A DNA stretch of 64,000 nt, taken from assembly GCA_030425425.1 (NCBI GenBank), contig JAUIAO010000013.1, forward strand, positions 1-64,000, written 5' to 3'. Source of the stretch: Bacteroidia bacterium. GTDB taxonomy: Bacteria; Bacteroidota; Bacteroidia; Cytophagales; Cyclobacteriaceae. The notes below the pieces were generated by a model, which was not told the origin of the DNA, ran no database searches, and worked only from the letters and a program-made list of their open reading frames with translations. The stretch's first letter is position 1, and each line of letters starts with the position of its first letter. Of this stretch, positions 1 through 9,268 are shown one piece after another. The translations under genes were made by a program, and so were the position numbers.

Positions 1-3000
1 ACCGGACTTCCTCCTTCTGTCAAGCTATTGTATTCAGCAAACACATTTGGATTAACATTCATTGGGTCACCCCAACCTCCAGCTTCTGGAAGTCGCTTCA
101 TTGTAGTATTGAGATAAACAACTTTTGGTTTGTTTTGCCACGGTCTTCCTAGCTTGTAATTACCATTTGTGCTTGAAAATCCATCAATCGTACAATTGTT
201 GAAAACATATCCCCAATTGGTAGAAGTGGCTGCTGCAGTAACATGGTTACCAGAGCGGTCCTCCAGGTAGATCAATGTCTCATCAAAGAAAACATCTCCA
301 TCTCCGAAAATAAAATCGACCGTACCATGAATTTCACCTGTCTCCCAAAAAGCTCGCCCCTTACCTGTATAGTAGGTATCTTGATTACTTAAGAGTCTTA
401 CATTTTTATAAATATTCCGATCACCCTGGTCTCTCAGTGCTACCGCTCTGCCATAAAATGTACCTACTCGATAATCCATTTTATTCAGAATGGTCAAGTC
501 TTGCATGTAGATATTATCAGCACTGGATAGCAAATTCAATGTAGGTGTAGTTCCTATTCCTTCATCGGCGGGAGCCGGATTATTAAATAGAATCACTCCT
601 TCTGTGCTTTCGCCAATGAAAGAAACATTAGGGGCTGCAAAAGTGGTTTGCTGAGTTCCATCACCTGTAGTATTTCCCAGATCATACTCCCCGTTCGGGA
701 AGAATATTACAAATCGCTGACCTGTAGAAGAATTGGCATTTGCAGCGGCAAAAGCTGCAGCTACATCGCCATCCACACCAACGATGAAATCATATGCTTT
801 TTTAGAAACAGAAGGACGATCTAATGTAGTAAATGAGATGGATATCGCATCAGTCAGCGTATTGTTAGTCAAATCAGAAACAACATTTCCTGCCAAACTA
901 AATGTGTATGCCGTATTGTAATCCAATCCTGAATATGCAAAAGAAATGGTCTGGCCAGAAATCTCTGGATTTAGGTTTTTTCCGTCAAGCGTTGCTGTAG
1001 TGCCATCCGCAATTTTCACTCTCTCGTCAAATGATAATACGACTTTTCCTGTAGCGGATGCTCCGGTAGCTCCATCTTCAGGAACTGAACTTACCAAAAC
1101 CGGAGCAGTACCATCATCAACAATTTCTTCTGTACCCGTCACATAAATTGCAGAAATAGTAGTTCCGTCTTTTTCGGAGGTAGAACCTACAATTGCCGAA
1201 GTATAGTCAGGAATCCATCTGATATAGACTTTCTCTGCATTATTGGCTTCAGCAGGTAGAGAGAAAGAACCCGGATTGAGTACTTTGGCTGTAGTCATAT
1301 TATAGGAACCCAATGTGGTGAAACTACTTCCATCAAGGGAGTACTCACATTTCTGTACTGAATATGCGTTGTAATTAAACAACATATCGGCTGCTACTTC
1401 AATGTCTGTGTAATCTGTAGCAACAAAACTGATCTGATAATAATACTTATCTGCAAGCTGAGTCCAGGCTACGGCCGCCCCTTCTGCAGCTTCATATCCT
1501 CCTGCTGCTACAGTAGACTTGTCCAACCATGTGGTAGTATTGCCAGCTGCATCTGTAAGTATCAATGAAGAGGATTGGTTGATATCATCTGCATAAAAAT
1601 CCGCGACACGACCCTGATTACCCGGGAGGTAAAAATCCCAGCCTACGATATAATCAGTTGCACTGTAGGTGGCAGTGATATTTTTATCTTCATTCATATT
1701 CACCACCAGATTGGCACTGGTTTCTCCCGTGCTCCAGTTAGAGAACGAAAGAATAGGATTGCTCTTAGCAGTGACAGTCACACTTGTGCCATCTTCATAC
1801 ATTCGGTTATCGTCTATCATCACTCCTTCCGGGGCAAATGATATCATGTAATCATTTGCTCCGCCTTCTGCACTTACTGAAAGTGAATAAGTTGGTATCG
1901 AATTGAATACAGCCGTTAGATCTGTATTTTCATTTAGAGTAAACGAGTAAGGATTTTCGGTGGAAACCTGATTTCCTGATCCATCTGACCAATGTGAAAA
2001 TTCATATCCAAAATTCTTATTGGCAGTGAGTTTAATTTCTGTTCCTTCGTCAAATTCATTTCCTACTGGAAAGGATTCTATAGTTCCTGCTCCCTCAGGA
2101 GAAATTGCAGTATTCATAGTATAAGTAGTCACCTCTACTATGGTACCCGATACATTTCCTGTTAAAACCACATCAGCCAAACCGGCTTCTTTGGTATCTC
2201 CCAGACTATGAATGATAATTTGTAATGTACATTCACCATCAGAAGGATTGATTGGTAATCCGGAGACATCATAGCTCACGTCGGTGTATGCACCAGAATT
2301 GTCTCGTTCAGGTTTGATGTCTGTTCCCAACACTGTAGCTGTACCATCTGAAGAAATCCAGAGAACATCAATGAAGCCAGAGTCCGTACCGTATCTCTGA
2401 GCTTTGAATGACACACTGGAAGGTTTGAAGGTCAGACCTGTAACCGGCCAAATGTTGAAATTCACTGCATTCTCAGTGCCTGATCCGGTTTGGGCAGTTG
2501 GCTTATAAGTACGAAATGTAACTCCATTACTAGTCCTTACTCCTTTATAATTGAGGTTGCTTCCGAGAGAAACATAATCCTGTTTGTAATACTCTCCGGT
2601 GCTTCCGGAATATGTAGCCACAGGGTCAGATGCATCATTATGTGCCCATGTGATGGTGGATGATTCGTCTATGTCAGGATCTTCACCAGTAGAATTTTCT
2701 ACGTCGACATAATTAGCATTTCCATCCTCCAGCTGTCCATTGGTGATGTCTTCCACGAGGCTATTTAAATACACTTCCACGTTGGTATAAAACTTACTCA
2801 GGTCATAATCAGATCCATCGCTCGCACTGTTCTTATTCAGGCCATTGGCATCTTCCCAATCGTCTGGCATTCCGTCCTGATCCGTGTCAGTCGGGGCAGC
2901 AGTACTGTTATATGTCGGCCAGCCTCCCACATCAGATTGAGTATCAATTAATCCTGCTTTGCTGGTTCCCGTTTCAGAACCCACATAGGTATTGGTACCA

Positions 3001-4124
3001 CTTTTAATCTCACTGACGATTCGAGCATCATGACTATCTCTTTTCAAACTTGTACCGGCATAGGCCAGCACTTTGTCATAAGCATCTTCAGCAGTGTGAG
3101 TAGTGATCTGACCTTTGCTGAATTCATTGTCTGATTTCACATCATTGTCCGTTAGCCCATCTTGTGGATCAATCCCTGCAAAGTTGTTACTGGTCACGGT
3201 AGAGCTACCATACATATAGTTTCCATCCACATAGAATTTACCATAAACACCCGCGACATTTGAATTGGATCCATTGTCTTTATTAGGAGCAAAGATTCTA
3301 TCTCTTACACTTGAGGAAGTAGCAGGACCATATTTATAGTAGTTATTGACAAAATTGTAGCTTCCTCCCTCTCCGGCGTATCCGCTATTGCCACCCCAGT
3401 TGAAAATGACATTGTTTCTAAAATCTACCAGCTCCAGCTCTGGCTTACCGGTATACCGACTTCCACACATCCGTGGATTTCTGCTGTCATGATGTGCGAA
3501 AAGGTTGTGATGAAATGAAGCTTTTTGTCCTCCCCAGATTCCACCATAGCCGTGGGTTCCTTTGTCATGAACAGAGATACGTAGACTCTCCGTAAGGGTA
3601 CACCATTGCATGGTGAAATTTTCATTGTCATAAAACGAACCCGTCTCATCAGTGCTCCAACTCATGGTACAATGATCCAGGATAATGTTTCTATGATGTC
3701 TGCCTCCCATGGCATCTCCTTCGTGGGCTTTTTCATCTCCCATTCTGGATCTGATATATCTAATGATCACATTATCCGCACTCACTATGAGCGAGTAATT
3801 TTTCAGACAAATTCCGTCACCTGGAGCAGTCTGCCCGGCTATGGTCACATTGCCATTAGAGATTTTCAAATCAGAGTTGAGACTGATCAATCCAGATACA
3901 TCAAATACGATGATCCTGGAACCACTGGCTTGCACCGCGGCCCGAAAGCTACCCGTACCTGAATCGTTTAAATTAGTAACATGAATGACTTTTCCGCCAC
4001 GTCCGCCTGTAGTGAATCTTCCGTGTCCTTCAGCACCAGGAAATGCCGGAGGTGTGGTGTTTTGTGTTTGTGCAAAACTCAATAAAGTGCATAGGATTGC
4101 ACTGATAAAAAAGAGCTTTCTCAT
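1..4124 (-). CDS. Secreted pectate lyase (PL1) / pectin methylesterase (CE8) fusion, 3' end outside window
   Basis: I translated this open frame by hand: ATG at 4122-4124, about 1374 codons without a stop, still open at base 1. A signal peptide ending ..LSFA precedes a PL1 pectate lyase domain (about residues 25-390) beginning [17 protein letters not shown] and containing the NDSGTGSFR and [10 protein letters not shown]-type blocks. A calcium-type motif ([12 protein letters not shown]), beta-sandwich modules, InlB-like B repeats (about 650-730) and a bacterial Ig-like domain (about 1005-1095) follow. From about residue 1100 a CE8 domain carries the NQDTYY and GTVDFIFG aspartate blocks and LGRPW. 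The protein would cleave homogalacturonan and remove its methyl esters outside the cell. It lies upstream of, and in the same direction as, the CE8/CE12/GH28 operon's downstream side, with its own promoter. A T9SS tail may lie beyond the edge; that cannot be seen. Confidence 0.9.
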   Translation of the reverse strand, partial: MRKLFFISAILCTLLSFAQTQNTTPPAFPGAEGHGRFTTGGRGGKVIHVTNLNDSGTGSFRAAVQASGSRIIVFDVSGLISLNSDLKISNGNVTIAGQTAPGDGICLKNYSLIVSADNVIIRYIRSRMGDEKAHEGDAMGGRHHRNIILDHCTMSWSTDETGSFYDNENFTMQWCTLTESLRISVHDKGTHGYGGIWGGQKASFHHNLFAHHDSRNPRMCGSRYTGKPELELVDFRNNVIFNWGGNSGYAGEGGSYNFVNNYYKYGPATSSSVRDRIFAPNKDNGSNSNVAGVYGKFYVDGNYMYGSSTVTSNNFAGIDPQDGLTDNDVKSDNEFSKGQITTHTAEDAYDKVLAYAGTSLKRDSHDARIVSEIKSGTNTYVGSETGTSKAGLIDTQSDVGGWPTYNSTAAPTDTDQDGMPDDWEDANGLNKNSASDGSDYDLSKFYTNVEVYLNSLVEDITNGQLEDGNANYVDVENSTGEDPDIDESSTITWAHNDASDPVATYSGSTGEYYKQDYVSLGSNLNYKGVRTSNGVTFRTYKPTAQTGSGTENAVNFNIWPVTGLTFKPSSVSFKAQRYGTDSGFIDVLWISSDGTATVLGTDIKPERDNSGAYTDVSYDVSGLPINPSDGECTLQIIIHSLGDTKEAGLADVVLTGNVSGTIVEVTTYTMNTAISPEGAGTIESFPVGNEFDEGTEIKLTANKNFGYEFSHWSDGSGNQVSTENPYSFTLNENTDLTAVFNSIPTYSLSVSAEGGANDYMISFAPEGVMIDDNRMYEDGTSVTVTAKSNPILSFSNWSTGETSANLVVNMNEDKNITATYSATDYIVGWDFYLPGNQGRVADFYADDINQSSSLILTDAAGNTTTWLDKSTVAAGGYEAAEGAAVAWTQLADKYYYQISFVATDYTDIEVAADMLFNYNAYSVQKCEYSLDGSSFTTLGSYNMTTAKVLNPGSFSLPAEANNAEKVYIRWIPDYTSAIVGSTSEKDGTTISAIYVTGTEEIVDDGTAPVLVSSVPEDGATGASATGKVVLSFDERVKIADGTTATLDGKNLNPEISGQTISFAYSGLDYNTAYTFSLAGNVVSDLTNNTLTDAISISFTTLDRPSVSKKAYDFIVGVDGDVAAAFAAANANSSTGQRFVIFFPNGEYDLGNTTGDGTQQTTFAAPNVSFIGESTEGVILFNNPAPADEGIGTTPTLNLLSSADNIYMQDLTILNKMDYRVGTFYGRAVALRDQGDRNIYKNVRLLSNQDTYYTGKGRAFWETGEIHGTVDFIFGDGDVFFDETLIYLEDRSGNHVTAAATSTNWGYVFNNCTIDGFSSTNGNYKLGRPWQNKPKVVYLNTTMKRLPEAGGWGDPMNVNPNVFAEYNSLTEGGSP

Positions 4125-4155
4125 AGTTTAGGGATTATAAGAATAAATATTGATA

Positions 4156-4163
4156 CAAATGTA
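4156..4163 (-). promoter_or_regulatory. Candidate -7 box (TAnnTTTG) of the PL1-CE8 gene
   Basis: On the minus strand these bases read TACATTTG, a perfect match to the Bacteroidota -7 consensus TAnnTTTG, 31 bases before the ATG. The 16-bp palindrome at 4163-4178 abuts it on the upstream side. No good TTTG -33 box is visible. Confidence 0.5.
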
Positions 4164-4178
4164 TGTAATCGATTACAT
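4163..4178. promoter_or_regulatory. Perfect 16-bp palindrome, candidate LacI/GntR-type operator
   Basis: ATGTAATCGATTACAT is a perfect palindrome with the central CG typical of LacI-family operators. It sits directly upstream of the -7 box of the PL1-CE8 gene. Related imperfect copies lie at 8539-8557 upstream of the GH28 operon and at 32139-32152 upstream of a CE8 gene, so a shared pectin regulator is plausible (inference). Confidence 0.55.
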
Positions 4179-4287
4179 TAAATAATGAATGACTAAAACA
4201 ATCTCGGTATTGCTCGACTAAATCTTATACAGTCAAATAAGGATTCGTTGACAGGAATAGTTCACTTCACTCATGCCAGCATGACTT

Positions 4288-5232
4288 CTAATCATGAGGA
4301 ATCCAACCTCCTAACACGTTCTCTATGGTGATTTTATCCGCTTCTTCCTTGGTTAGTTGATGAGTCCAGGTTGCTCGGGATTTGGTTTTGGCTCCTTTGC
4401 CGGAATTATTGAATTCTGCATAAAAAGCTGTCTTTTTCTTTTCTTCAGACCGCCAAGGATCCCAACCTTCCGGGTGAATGATCTCACTAAGTTCACAATT
4501 CATGAATATGGTCTGCGCATAAGGCCTCCAGGGTCTTCCCAAAAAAACGGAACCTTTATCAGCAGAACCTTCAATCTTACAATTGTTAAAGACAAATCCA
4601 TGAGCGGAAGTCTCCTCGGTAGAAGCAGCGGTAATGTATCCATTTCGCTTGCAATAAATCTCACATCCTTCAAACCAGACAGTACTCCATCCAAAGATGA
4701 AATCAACTGTTCCTTCGATGTAGCAATTTTCGTAATACTGCCTGCTATTCTTTCCATGCGGATATAAGGTGTCCTGATTGCCAAGGAATCGACAATTGAC
4801 AAATTTTACTTTGTCTCCATCTACTCTCATAGCCACTGCCTGGCCTACCTCTCCTGCCGAATTTTCGAAAGTGATATCGTAGGCTTCAAAACCGTCTCCA
4901 TAGATATAAACTGAAGAAGAACCAGAAGTTCCTATTTCTTCTCCAAACTGGTTTTTCCTACTCGCAAAATCATCAAATGTCAAAATCGTCTTATCAGCTC
5001 CATCACCAATGAAAGTGATGTTGGTTTTCGTAGAAGGAACGATCAGCTTTTCCTTATAGGTGCCTTCCTTGATCAGAATATTGGTGCGGTTTTTCCTGAG
5101 GTGTGGTACTGCGTCGATGGCCGCTTGCACTTCAGTAAAATCTCCAGAACCATCAGCAGCCACCACAAAATCAAAGTCCTGGGCCCGCAGCACTGAGGGT
5201 AAAAGGAGTATTATTAACGTTAAAATTTTCAT
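4288..5232 (-). CDS. Pectin methylesterase (CE8)
   Basis: A 314-residue protein with a signal peptide ending ..SVLRAQ, exported to the periplasm or surface. It is a right-handed beta-helix pectinesterase, which hydrolyses methyl esters of homogalacturonan to methanol and polygalacturonate. The family blocks are present: GQAVAMR, GNQDTLY (catalytic Asp about residue 155), VDFIFGW (second catalytic Asp about 178) and LGRPWRPYA (substrate Arg about 234). The length is normal for a single-domain CE8. It is the last gene of a four-gene operon: its ATG overlaps the stop of the CE12 gene upstream (ATGA, 5229-5232). The paralogue at 31176-32135 has the same blocks. Confidence 0.95.
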   Translation of the reverse strand: MKILTLIILLLPSVLRAQDFDFVVAADGSGDFTEVQAAIDAVPHLRKNRTNILIKEGTYKEKLIVPSTKTNITFIGDGADKTILTFDDFASRKNQFGEEIGTSGSSSVYIYGDGFEAYDITFENSAGEVGQAVAMRVDGDKVKFVNCRFLGNQDTLYPHGKNSRQYYENCYIEGTVDFIFGWSTVWFEGCEIYCKRNGYITAASTEETSAHGFVFNNCKIEGSADKGSVFLGRPWRPYAQTIFMNCELSEIIHPEGWDPWRSEEKKKTAFYAEFNNSGKGAKTKSRATWTHQLTKEEADKITIENVLGGWIPHD

Positions 5233-6023
5233 TGTTCAAGATTCATCATCGCTTCAAAAATCAATTCGGCCACTGCCCTTGCTCCTTCTGGCTGAAAATG
5301 TGTATTGTCATTTTGACCATTTGGATAGGCTTCATATACGCCCGAATCGAGATTCATAAAATAATTCTTAGTCACATAATCACGTCCCTTTTCCGAAAAA
5401 GCTTCCATGCTCAGTTGATTCAAATCAATGAGTAACACCCCCATTTCTTCGGCTATATCCATAGCAGCAGTTGGATATTCACCATGTACATTTTCCAGGT
5501 GTCCTTCCTTCCAGGGATAGTTTCTGCATACTGGAGTGAGTATGATTGGAATTGCTCCTTTCTCTAGAGATTGTGATACATAAAGCCTTAAAAACTCCTT
5601 ATACCCTTCAATATTGACATATCGCTCGGTTTTGTTTTCTGCGGCATCATTGTGACCAAACTGCATAAGCACCAGATCACCGGCTTTCAAAGAATCATAA
5701 ACTGCCCTCCATCTACCCTCTTGAAAAAAAGATCGTGTACTTCTCCCGCCTCTTGCCCGATCTTCAACATCGACACTATCTGCTGAAATCAGTCCTTTGA
5801 ATTTTGAAAGATCTGCATCATTAAAATACTCCTGGAATACCTGTCCCCACCCTGTAACCGGATAGCGCGTTTTGTAGTAGTCTTTTCCTTTGTCGTAATT
5901 ATCTGCATAATCAGCCATAGTGGAGTCACCGATCAGGTAAATCTTGATGACTTTTCTGGATGTCTGCTGGCAGCTAAGCAACAGCATCAACATCAAAAGA
6001 AATATTGCATTAAGCTTCTTCAT
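5229..6023 (-). CDS. Rhamnogalacturonan acetylesterase (CE12, SGNH hydrolase), lipoprotein
   Basis: 264 residues. A lipoprotein signal (..LLLSCQQ) anchors it to a membrane. The SGNH hydrolase blocks are clear: GDSTMADY with the nucleophile Ser near residue 33, the Gly of the RGGRSTRSF region, QFGHND near 122, and the DNTHF Asp/His pair near 237. This arrangement is that of CE12 rhamnogalacturonan acetylesterases, which remove acetyl groups from galacturonate in RG-I. It overlaps both neighbours by four bases (ATGA), so it is translationally coupled. The gene immediately upstream encodes a second CE12 enzyme, so the pair is a tandem duplication or two enzymes of different preference. Confidence 0.92.
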   Translation of the reverse strand: MKKLNAIFLLMLMLLLSCQQTSRKVIKIYLIGDSTMADYADNYDKGKDYYKTRYPVTGWGQVFQEYFNDADLSKFKGLISADSVDVEDRARGGRSTRSFFQEGRWRAVYDSLKAGDLVLMQFGHNDAAENKTERYVNIEGYKEFLRLYVSQSLEKGAIPIILTPVCRNYPWKEGHLENVHGEYPTAAMDIAEEMGVLLIDLNQLSMEAFSEKGRDYVTKNYFMNLDSGVYEAYPNGQNDNTHFQPEGARAVAELIFEAMMNLEQ

Positions 6024-6772
6024 CGCTTACCCACTACAATTTTATCCAGCAACTCCAGGTCTAATTCCTCCATTCCGTCCAATACCAATTGCGCCATCTT
6101 ACGAGCCCCCAGCTCATTGAAATGTGTATTATCCTCTCTCCCATTCGGGTAATTCGGATGTTCTCCAGCTTTCAAATGATGATATAGATACTGAGAATTC
6201 GCCACTCCCCATTCATTGAGCAGGTCCATTGACTTTTTGGTCATATCGATCAAAGGCACATCCAGCTCGGCTGCCACATCTCTCACCAGCTGGGCATACT
6301 CCGAATGGGTGTCTTTCAGCTTTCCATTTTCAAATGACCTTCTGGTAACAGGAGTGAGCAATATTGGATTGGCCTTTTTTGCCCTGGTGTCGGTAATATA
6401 CTTTTTCAGGTTAGTTTGAAATTCTTCCGGAGTTGTATATCTGCCCACCTTGGAAGGCACTTCATCATTGTGACCAAACTGAATAAAAACATAATCTCCT
6501 TTGGAAAGCGTCTCCAGAACTTTGTCCCATCTACCCTCTTCCATAAAAGACTTAGTGCTTCTGCCATTCCGAGCTCGGTTTTCTATGGTGACTGATTCAT
6601 CAAAAAACGTTTTGAAAGGAGTCCCCCAACCTGTCTCGGGAAAAGCATTATCTGATTTATCAGCACAGGTAGAATCACCAACCAGATAAACTGTTACTTC
6701 GCCTTTTGGTACCAAAGTGAAACTGAGCAACAGAGTGCTCAGGATCACTAAAAAAAATCTTGCTCTAAACAT
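6020..6772 (-). CDS. Rhamnogalacturonan acetylesterase (CE12, SGNH hydrolase)
   Basis: 250 residues with an N-terminal signal peptide (..LLSFTLVPKG) and no lipobox Cys. It has the same SGNH blocks as its neighbour: VGDSTCADKS (Ser near 32), NRARNGRSTKSF, QFGHNDEVP near 100 and DNTHFNELGA near 214. The role is expected to be deacetylation of rhamnogalacturonan. It starts at the base where the GH28 gene ends and overlaps the next CE12 gene by four bases, so all four genes form one operon. The lack of a lipobox, unlike its paralogue, suggests one soluble periplasmic and one membrane-anchored enzyme (inference). Confidence 0.92.
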   Translation of the reverse strand: MFRARFFLVILSTLLLSFTLVPKGEVTVYLVGDSTCADKSDNAFPETGWGTPFKTFFDESVTIENRARNGRSTKSFMEEGRWDKVLETLSKGDYVFIQFGHNDEVPSKVGRYTTPEEFQTNLKKYITDTRAKKANPILLTPVTRRSFENGKLKDTHSEYAQLVRDVAAELDVPLIDMTKKSMDLLNEWGVANSQYLYHHLKAGEHPNYPNGREDNTHFNELGARKMAQLVLDGMEELDLELLDKIVVGKR

Positions 6773-8454
6773 TACAATTTGACTTTTGAAGCTTCTACTT
6801 CACTACCAATCTTGATTTCGGATGCTTCAAGTCCAGCGCTACTTAGATCCACATCAGCAGTTTTAGTACCCAGAACTTTTACAAGCTCTGCTGTATTTTC
6901 TGAAGACCCTGAGAAATTCTCCACCTTCACATTTTTGACATTATAAGCTACTAATGGATTTCCCTTTCGTACGGTCACTTTTACATTTTTGAAAGTCACA
7001 CCATCTGCATCAATCATGGAGATACCTTTCTTACCATCCAAAAGTACATTTTCGATATTGATGTTTTTCAGATTCATCTCCGGCAATCCCTGGAAATATC
7101 CGGCACTTCCTGAATTGATCGCTGTTACGTTTTTGATATAGATGTCTTTGAAAGAAGGGGTTTCTTCTGTCACTGGCACCATTTCTTCATCGGGTTGTGC
7201 TTGTTCCTGATCCTCTTCCAATACCGGAGACTGACCGCCATAAAATAAATTGAAGCGGATAGGTTCGGTAGGGATATTGGTCATGTCTATATCTGAGATG
7301 TAGATATTTTCCACTACTCCACCTCTTCCTCGTGTACTCTTAAACCTCAATCCAACATCTGTTCCCATGAAAGTACATTTACTTACATGGATGTTTTTCA
7401 CTCCGCCAGACATTTCACTGCCTACTACGAATCCACCATGTCCATGATAAACAATGTTGTTTTTGATAATAGCATTTTCGGTAGGCATTCCTCTTTTACG
7501 ACCATCTTCATTTTTACCTGATTTGATACAGATCGCATCATCTCCCACATCGAAAACATTGTTATAGACCAAAGAATTCTTGCAAGATTCCAGATCCAGG
7601 CCATCGCCATTTTGAGAATACCAGGGATTGCGAATGCTCAGATTTCTAAGGATGACATTCTCACACATCAGAGGGTGAAGGTTCCACGCAGGACTGTTCT
7701 GGAAAGTAGGACCATCCAGCATCACATTTTTAGACTTCACTATGCTGACCATTACGGGTCTTAAAAAGTCCTTGATCTTTTCAAATTCCTCTTTGCTGCT
7801 GCCTTGCGGTACGTTGAACATACCAGTACCTTCAGATCCACGGCGATACTCTTCAGACGGATACCAGATCCGACCATCTTCGCTCAGTATTCCACCAGAC
7901 TTTACCAGCTTATTCCACTGCGAAGGAGACATTTTGCTTTTCTTCACTGCTCTCCAGGCATCACCAGCACCATCGATGGTTCCCTGACCTGTTATGGAAA
8001 TGTTTTCGAGGTTTATTCCATTGATCGGAGAAATACAGCGATACGTTTCTAAGCCTTCAAAGCTGGTGGCGATCAGTGGATACAATTCTTTATCAGCACT
8101 GAATTGGATCAGCGCTCCTGATTCCAAATGAATATTCAGATTGCTCTTTAGCGTGATGGGACCCGTAAGCCAAATACCTCTTGGCACAATCAATTTACCA
8201 CCTCCCTTTTCAGACAAGTGACTGATAGCTTTAGCAAAAGCATCAGAATTCAAAGTAATGCCATCTCCTACTCCACCAAAATCTGATAAACTGACTTCAT
8301 AGTTCGGAATGACTGGCTCAGTCACTCTTGGCATATCAAATTCTATCTGATCGTAGATTCCATCATCAGCAGACTGCACTGCTGGCTGATCTTTTTGCGG
8401 GGTACTACATGCTGCTAATATTGCAATCGACAATGCAACGATATAAGACTTCAT
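6772..8454 (-). CDS. Polygalacturonase-type glycosidase (GH28), lipoprotein
   Basis: I choose the ATG at 8452-8454 (MKSYIVALSIAILAACS), which gives 560 residues and a good lipobox; an upstream start at 8508 would add 18 residues ahead of the signal. The beta-helix carries the four GH28 hallmarks: NGDGLD near 285, GDDAICIKSG near 303, GHGGFVVGSE near 341 and RFKSTRG near 371. These hold the three catalytic aspartates and the substrate-binding Arg/Lys. An acidic insert (EEDQEQAQPDEEM) sits in a late turn. The enzyme hydrolyses alpha-1,4-galacturonide bonds, probably on oligosaccharides. It is the first gene of the GH28-CE12-CE12-CE8 operon, preceded by a -7 box at 8521-8528 and an operator-like site. 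Confidence 0.93.
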   Translation of the reverse strand: MKSYIVALSIAILAACSTPQKDQPAVQSADDGIYDQIEFDMPRVTEPVIPNYEVSLSDFGGVGDGITLNSDAFAKAISHLSEKGGGKLIVPRGIWLTGPITLKSNLNIHLESGALIQFSADKELYPLIATSFEGLETYRCISPINGINLENISITGQGTIDGAGDAWRAVKKSKMSPSQWNKLVKSGGILSEDGRIWYPSEEYRRGSEGTGMFNVPQGSSKEEFEKIKDFLRPVMVSIVKSKNVMLDGPTFQNSPAWNLHPLMCENVILRNLSIRNPWYSQNGDGLDLESCKNSLVYNNVFDVGDDAICIKSGKNEDGRKRGMPTENAIIKNNIVYHGHGGFVVGSEMSGGVKNIHVSKCTFMGTDVGLRFKSTRGRGGVVENIYISDIDMTNIPTEPIRFNLFYGGQSPVLEEDQEQAQPDEEMVPVTEETPSFKDIYIKNVTAINSGSAGYFQGLPEMNLKNINIENVLLDGKKGISMIDADGVTFKNVKVTVRKGNPLVAYNVKNVKVENFSGSSENTAELVKVLGTKTADVDLSSAGLEASEIKIGSEVEASKVKL

Positions 8455-8520
8455 GAATAAATAGTTTAGGGTATCAAATTTCTTTTGCCATTTGCCTTCA
8501 TCAGACAAAGAGGCTCAAAG

Positions 8521-8528
8521 CAAACTTA
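8521..8528 (-). promoter_or_regulatory. Candidate -7 box of the GH28 operon
   Basis: On the minus strand this reads TAAGTTTG, a perfect TAnnTTTG, 66 bases before the GH28 ATG. The operator-like site 8539-8557 lies just upstream, where the -33 contact would be. Confidence 0.5.
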
Positions 8529-8538
8529 AGAAATGATT

Positions 8539-8557
8539 GTGAGTAATCGATTGCACA
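8539..8557. promoter_or_regulatory. Imperfect palindrome related to the 4163-4178 operator
   Basis: The core GTAATCGATTGCAC shares TAATCGATT and the central CG with the perfect palindrome at 4163-4178. It lies in the divergent region between the GH28 operon and the lipoprotein gene at 8674, next to a perfect -7 box. Confidence 0.45.
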
Positions 8558-8673
8558 AATGTTTAAATTTCTAATCAACCCTGATTAATAAACCTCAGGC
8601 TGATAGAGTTTGAAGATTAAATTGGCTTTGAGTAAAATATTTTAACAAGTAACTTCATAATTCATTTTTGAAT

Positions 8674-9153
8674 ATGAAAGGCTCCATATCCTTCTTAATC
8701 ATGCTGGTTTTCATTGTGACAGGCTGTCAAAATGAAGAAACGTCTCCTTCACAAAGTGAATTAATGAAAGATGCTTTATTGAATAACAGCTGGAGGCTCA
8801 ACTATCAATATTCACTTATCTTCCCATTTCAACTATCAACCGAAGATGAAAATTATTTAAAATTCGAAGATTTTCAGGATTCACTTTCCTTTCAGATTGA
8901 GGGTCCTCTGTCCAATGAACTTAGAGGTGGAACGCTATATCTTTCGATTCCTGAGATAAACAATGTAAAAGTCGACATAGTAGATCAAAATTTTCAAAGT
9001 TTATCAGCAGACCTGGGAATGAATGACCTATTAAATTCAACAGTCATTCATCTTTGGATCAGAGATCTGGGAGAAGATTGTACCAACTCACCTATTCCTG
9101 AATGTGGTACCTATTCATTGACTCTTTATTTTGATGCGGTTGAAGCAGATTGA
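8674..9153 (+). CDS. Small lipoprotein of unknown function
   Basis: About 159 residues from the ATG at 8674 (a TTG two codons earlier is less likely). The N-terminus MKGSISFLIMLVFIVTGCQ is a clear lipoprotein signal. The mature part is acidic and rich in Ser, Leu and Asn, looks like a beta-sandwich, and has two Cys near the C-terminus (EDCTNSPIPECG) that may form a disulfide. I recognise no family. It stands alone on the plus strand, divergent from the GH28 operon and 115 bases before the L-fucose isomerase gene. Confidence 0.75.
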   Translation: MKGSISFLIMLVFIVTGCQNEETSPSQSELMKDALLNNSWRLNYQYSLIFPFQLSTEDENYLKFEDFQDSLSFQIEGPLSNELRGGTLYLSIPEINNVKVDIVDQNFQSLSADLGMNDLLNSTVIHLWIRDLGEDCTNSPIPECGTYSLTLYFDAVEAD

Positions 9154-9196
9154 AATAGAACCTTAAAGCCCGAACCTTGAACTTCTAACCCCAACG

Positions 9197-9211
9197 ACAG
9201 TACAGGACTGT
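9197..9211. promoter_or_regulatory. Short inverted repeat before L-fucose isomerase
   Basis: ACAGT-N5-ACTGT lies 58 bases upstream of the isomerase ATG. It could be an operator half-site pair or chance. Confidence 0.2.
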
Positions 9212-9268
9212 TTTGAGCACTTCTGATATCATTATTGTATTCAGACTATAAAAAGCATTCATTTAATT

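Noticed and set aside
733-3962. Several plus- and minus-strand frames in the first 4 kb
   Set aside because: They are shadows of the long minus-strand PL1-CE8 frame, whose translation shows continuous known domains.
4357-4767. A plus-strand 136-codon frame opposite the CE8 gene
   Set aside because: It lies wholly inside a well-supported minus-strand CE8 gene and has no recognisable content.
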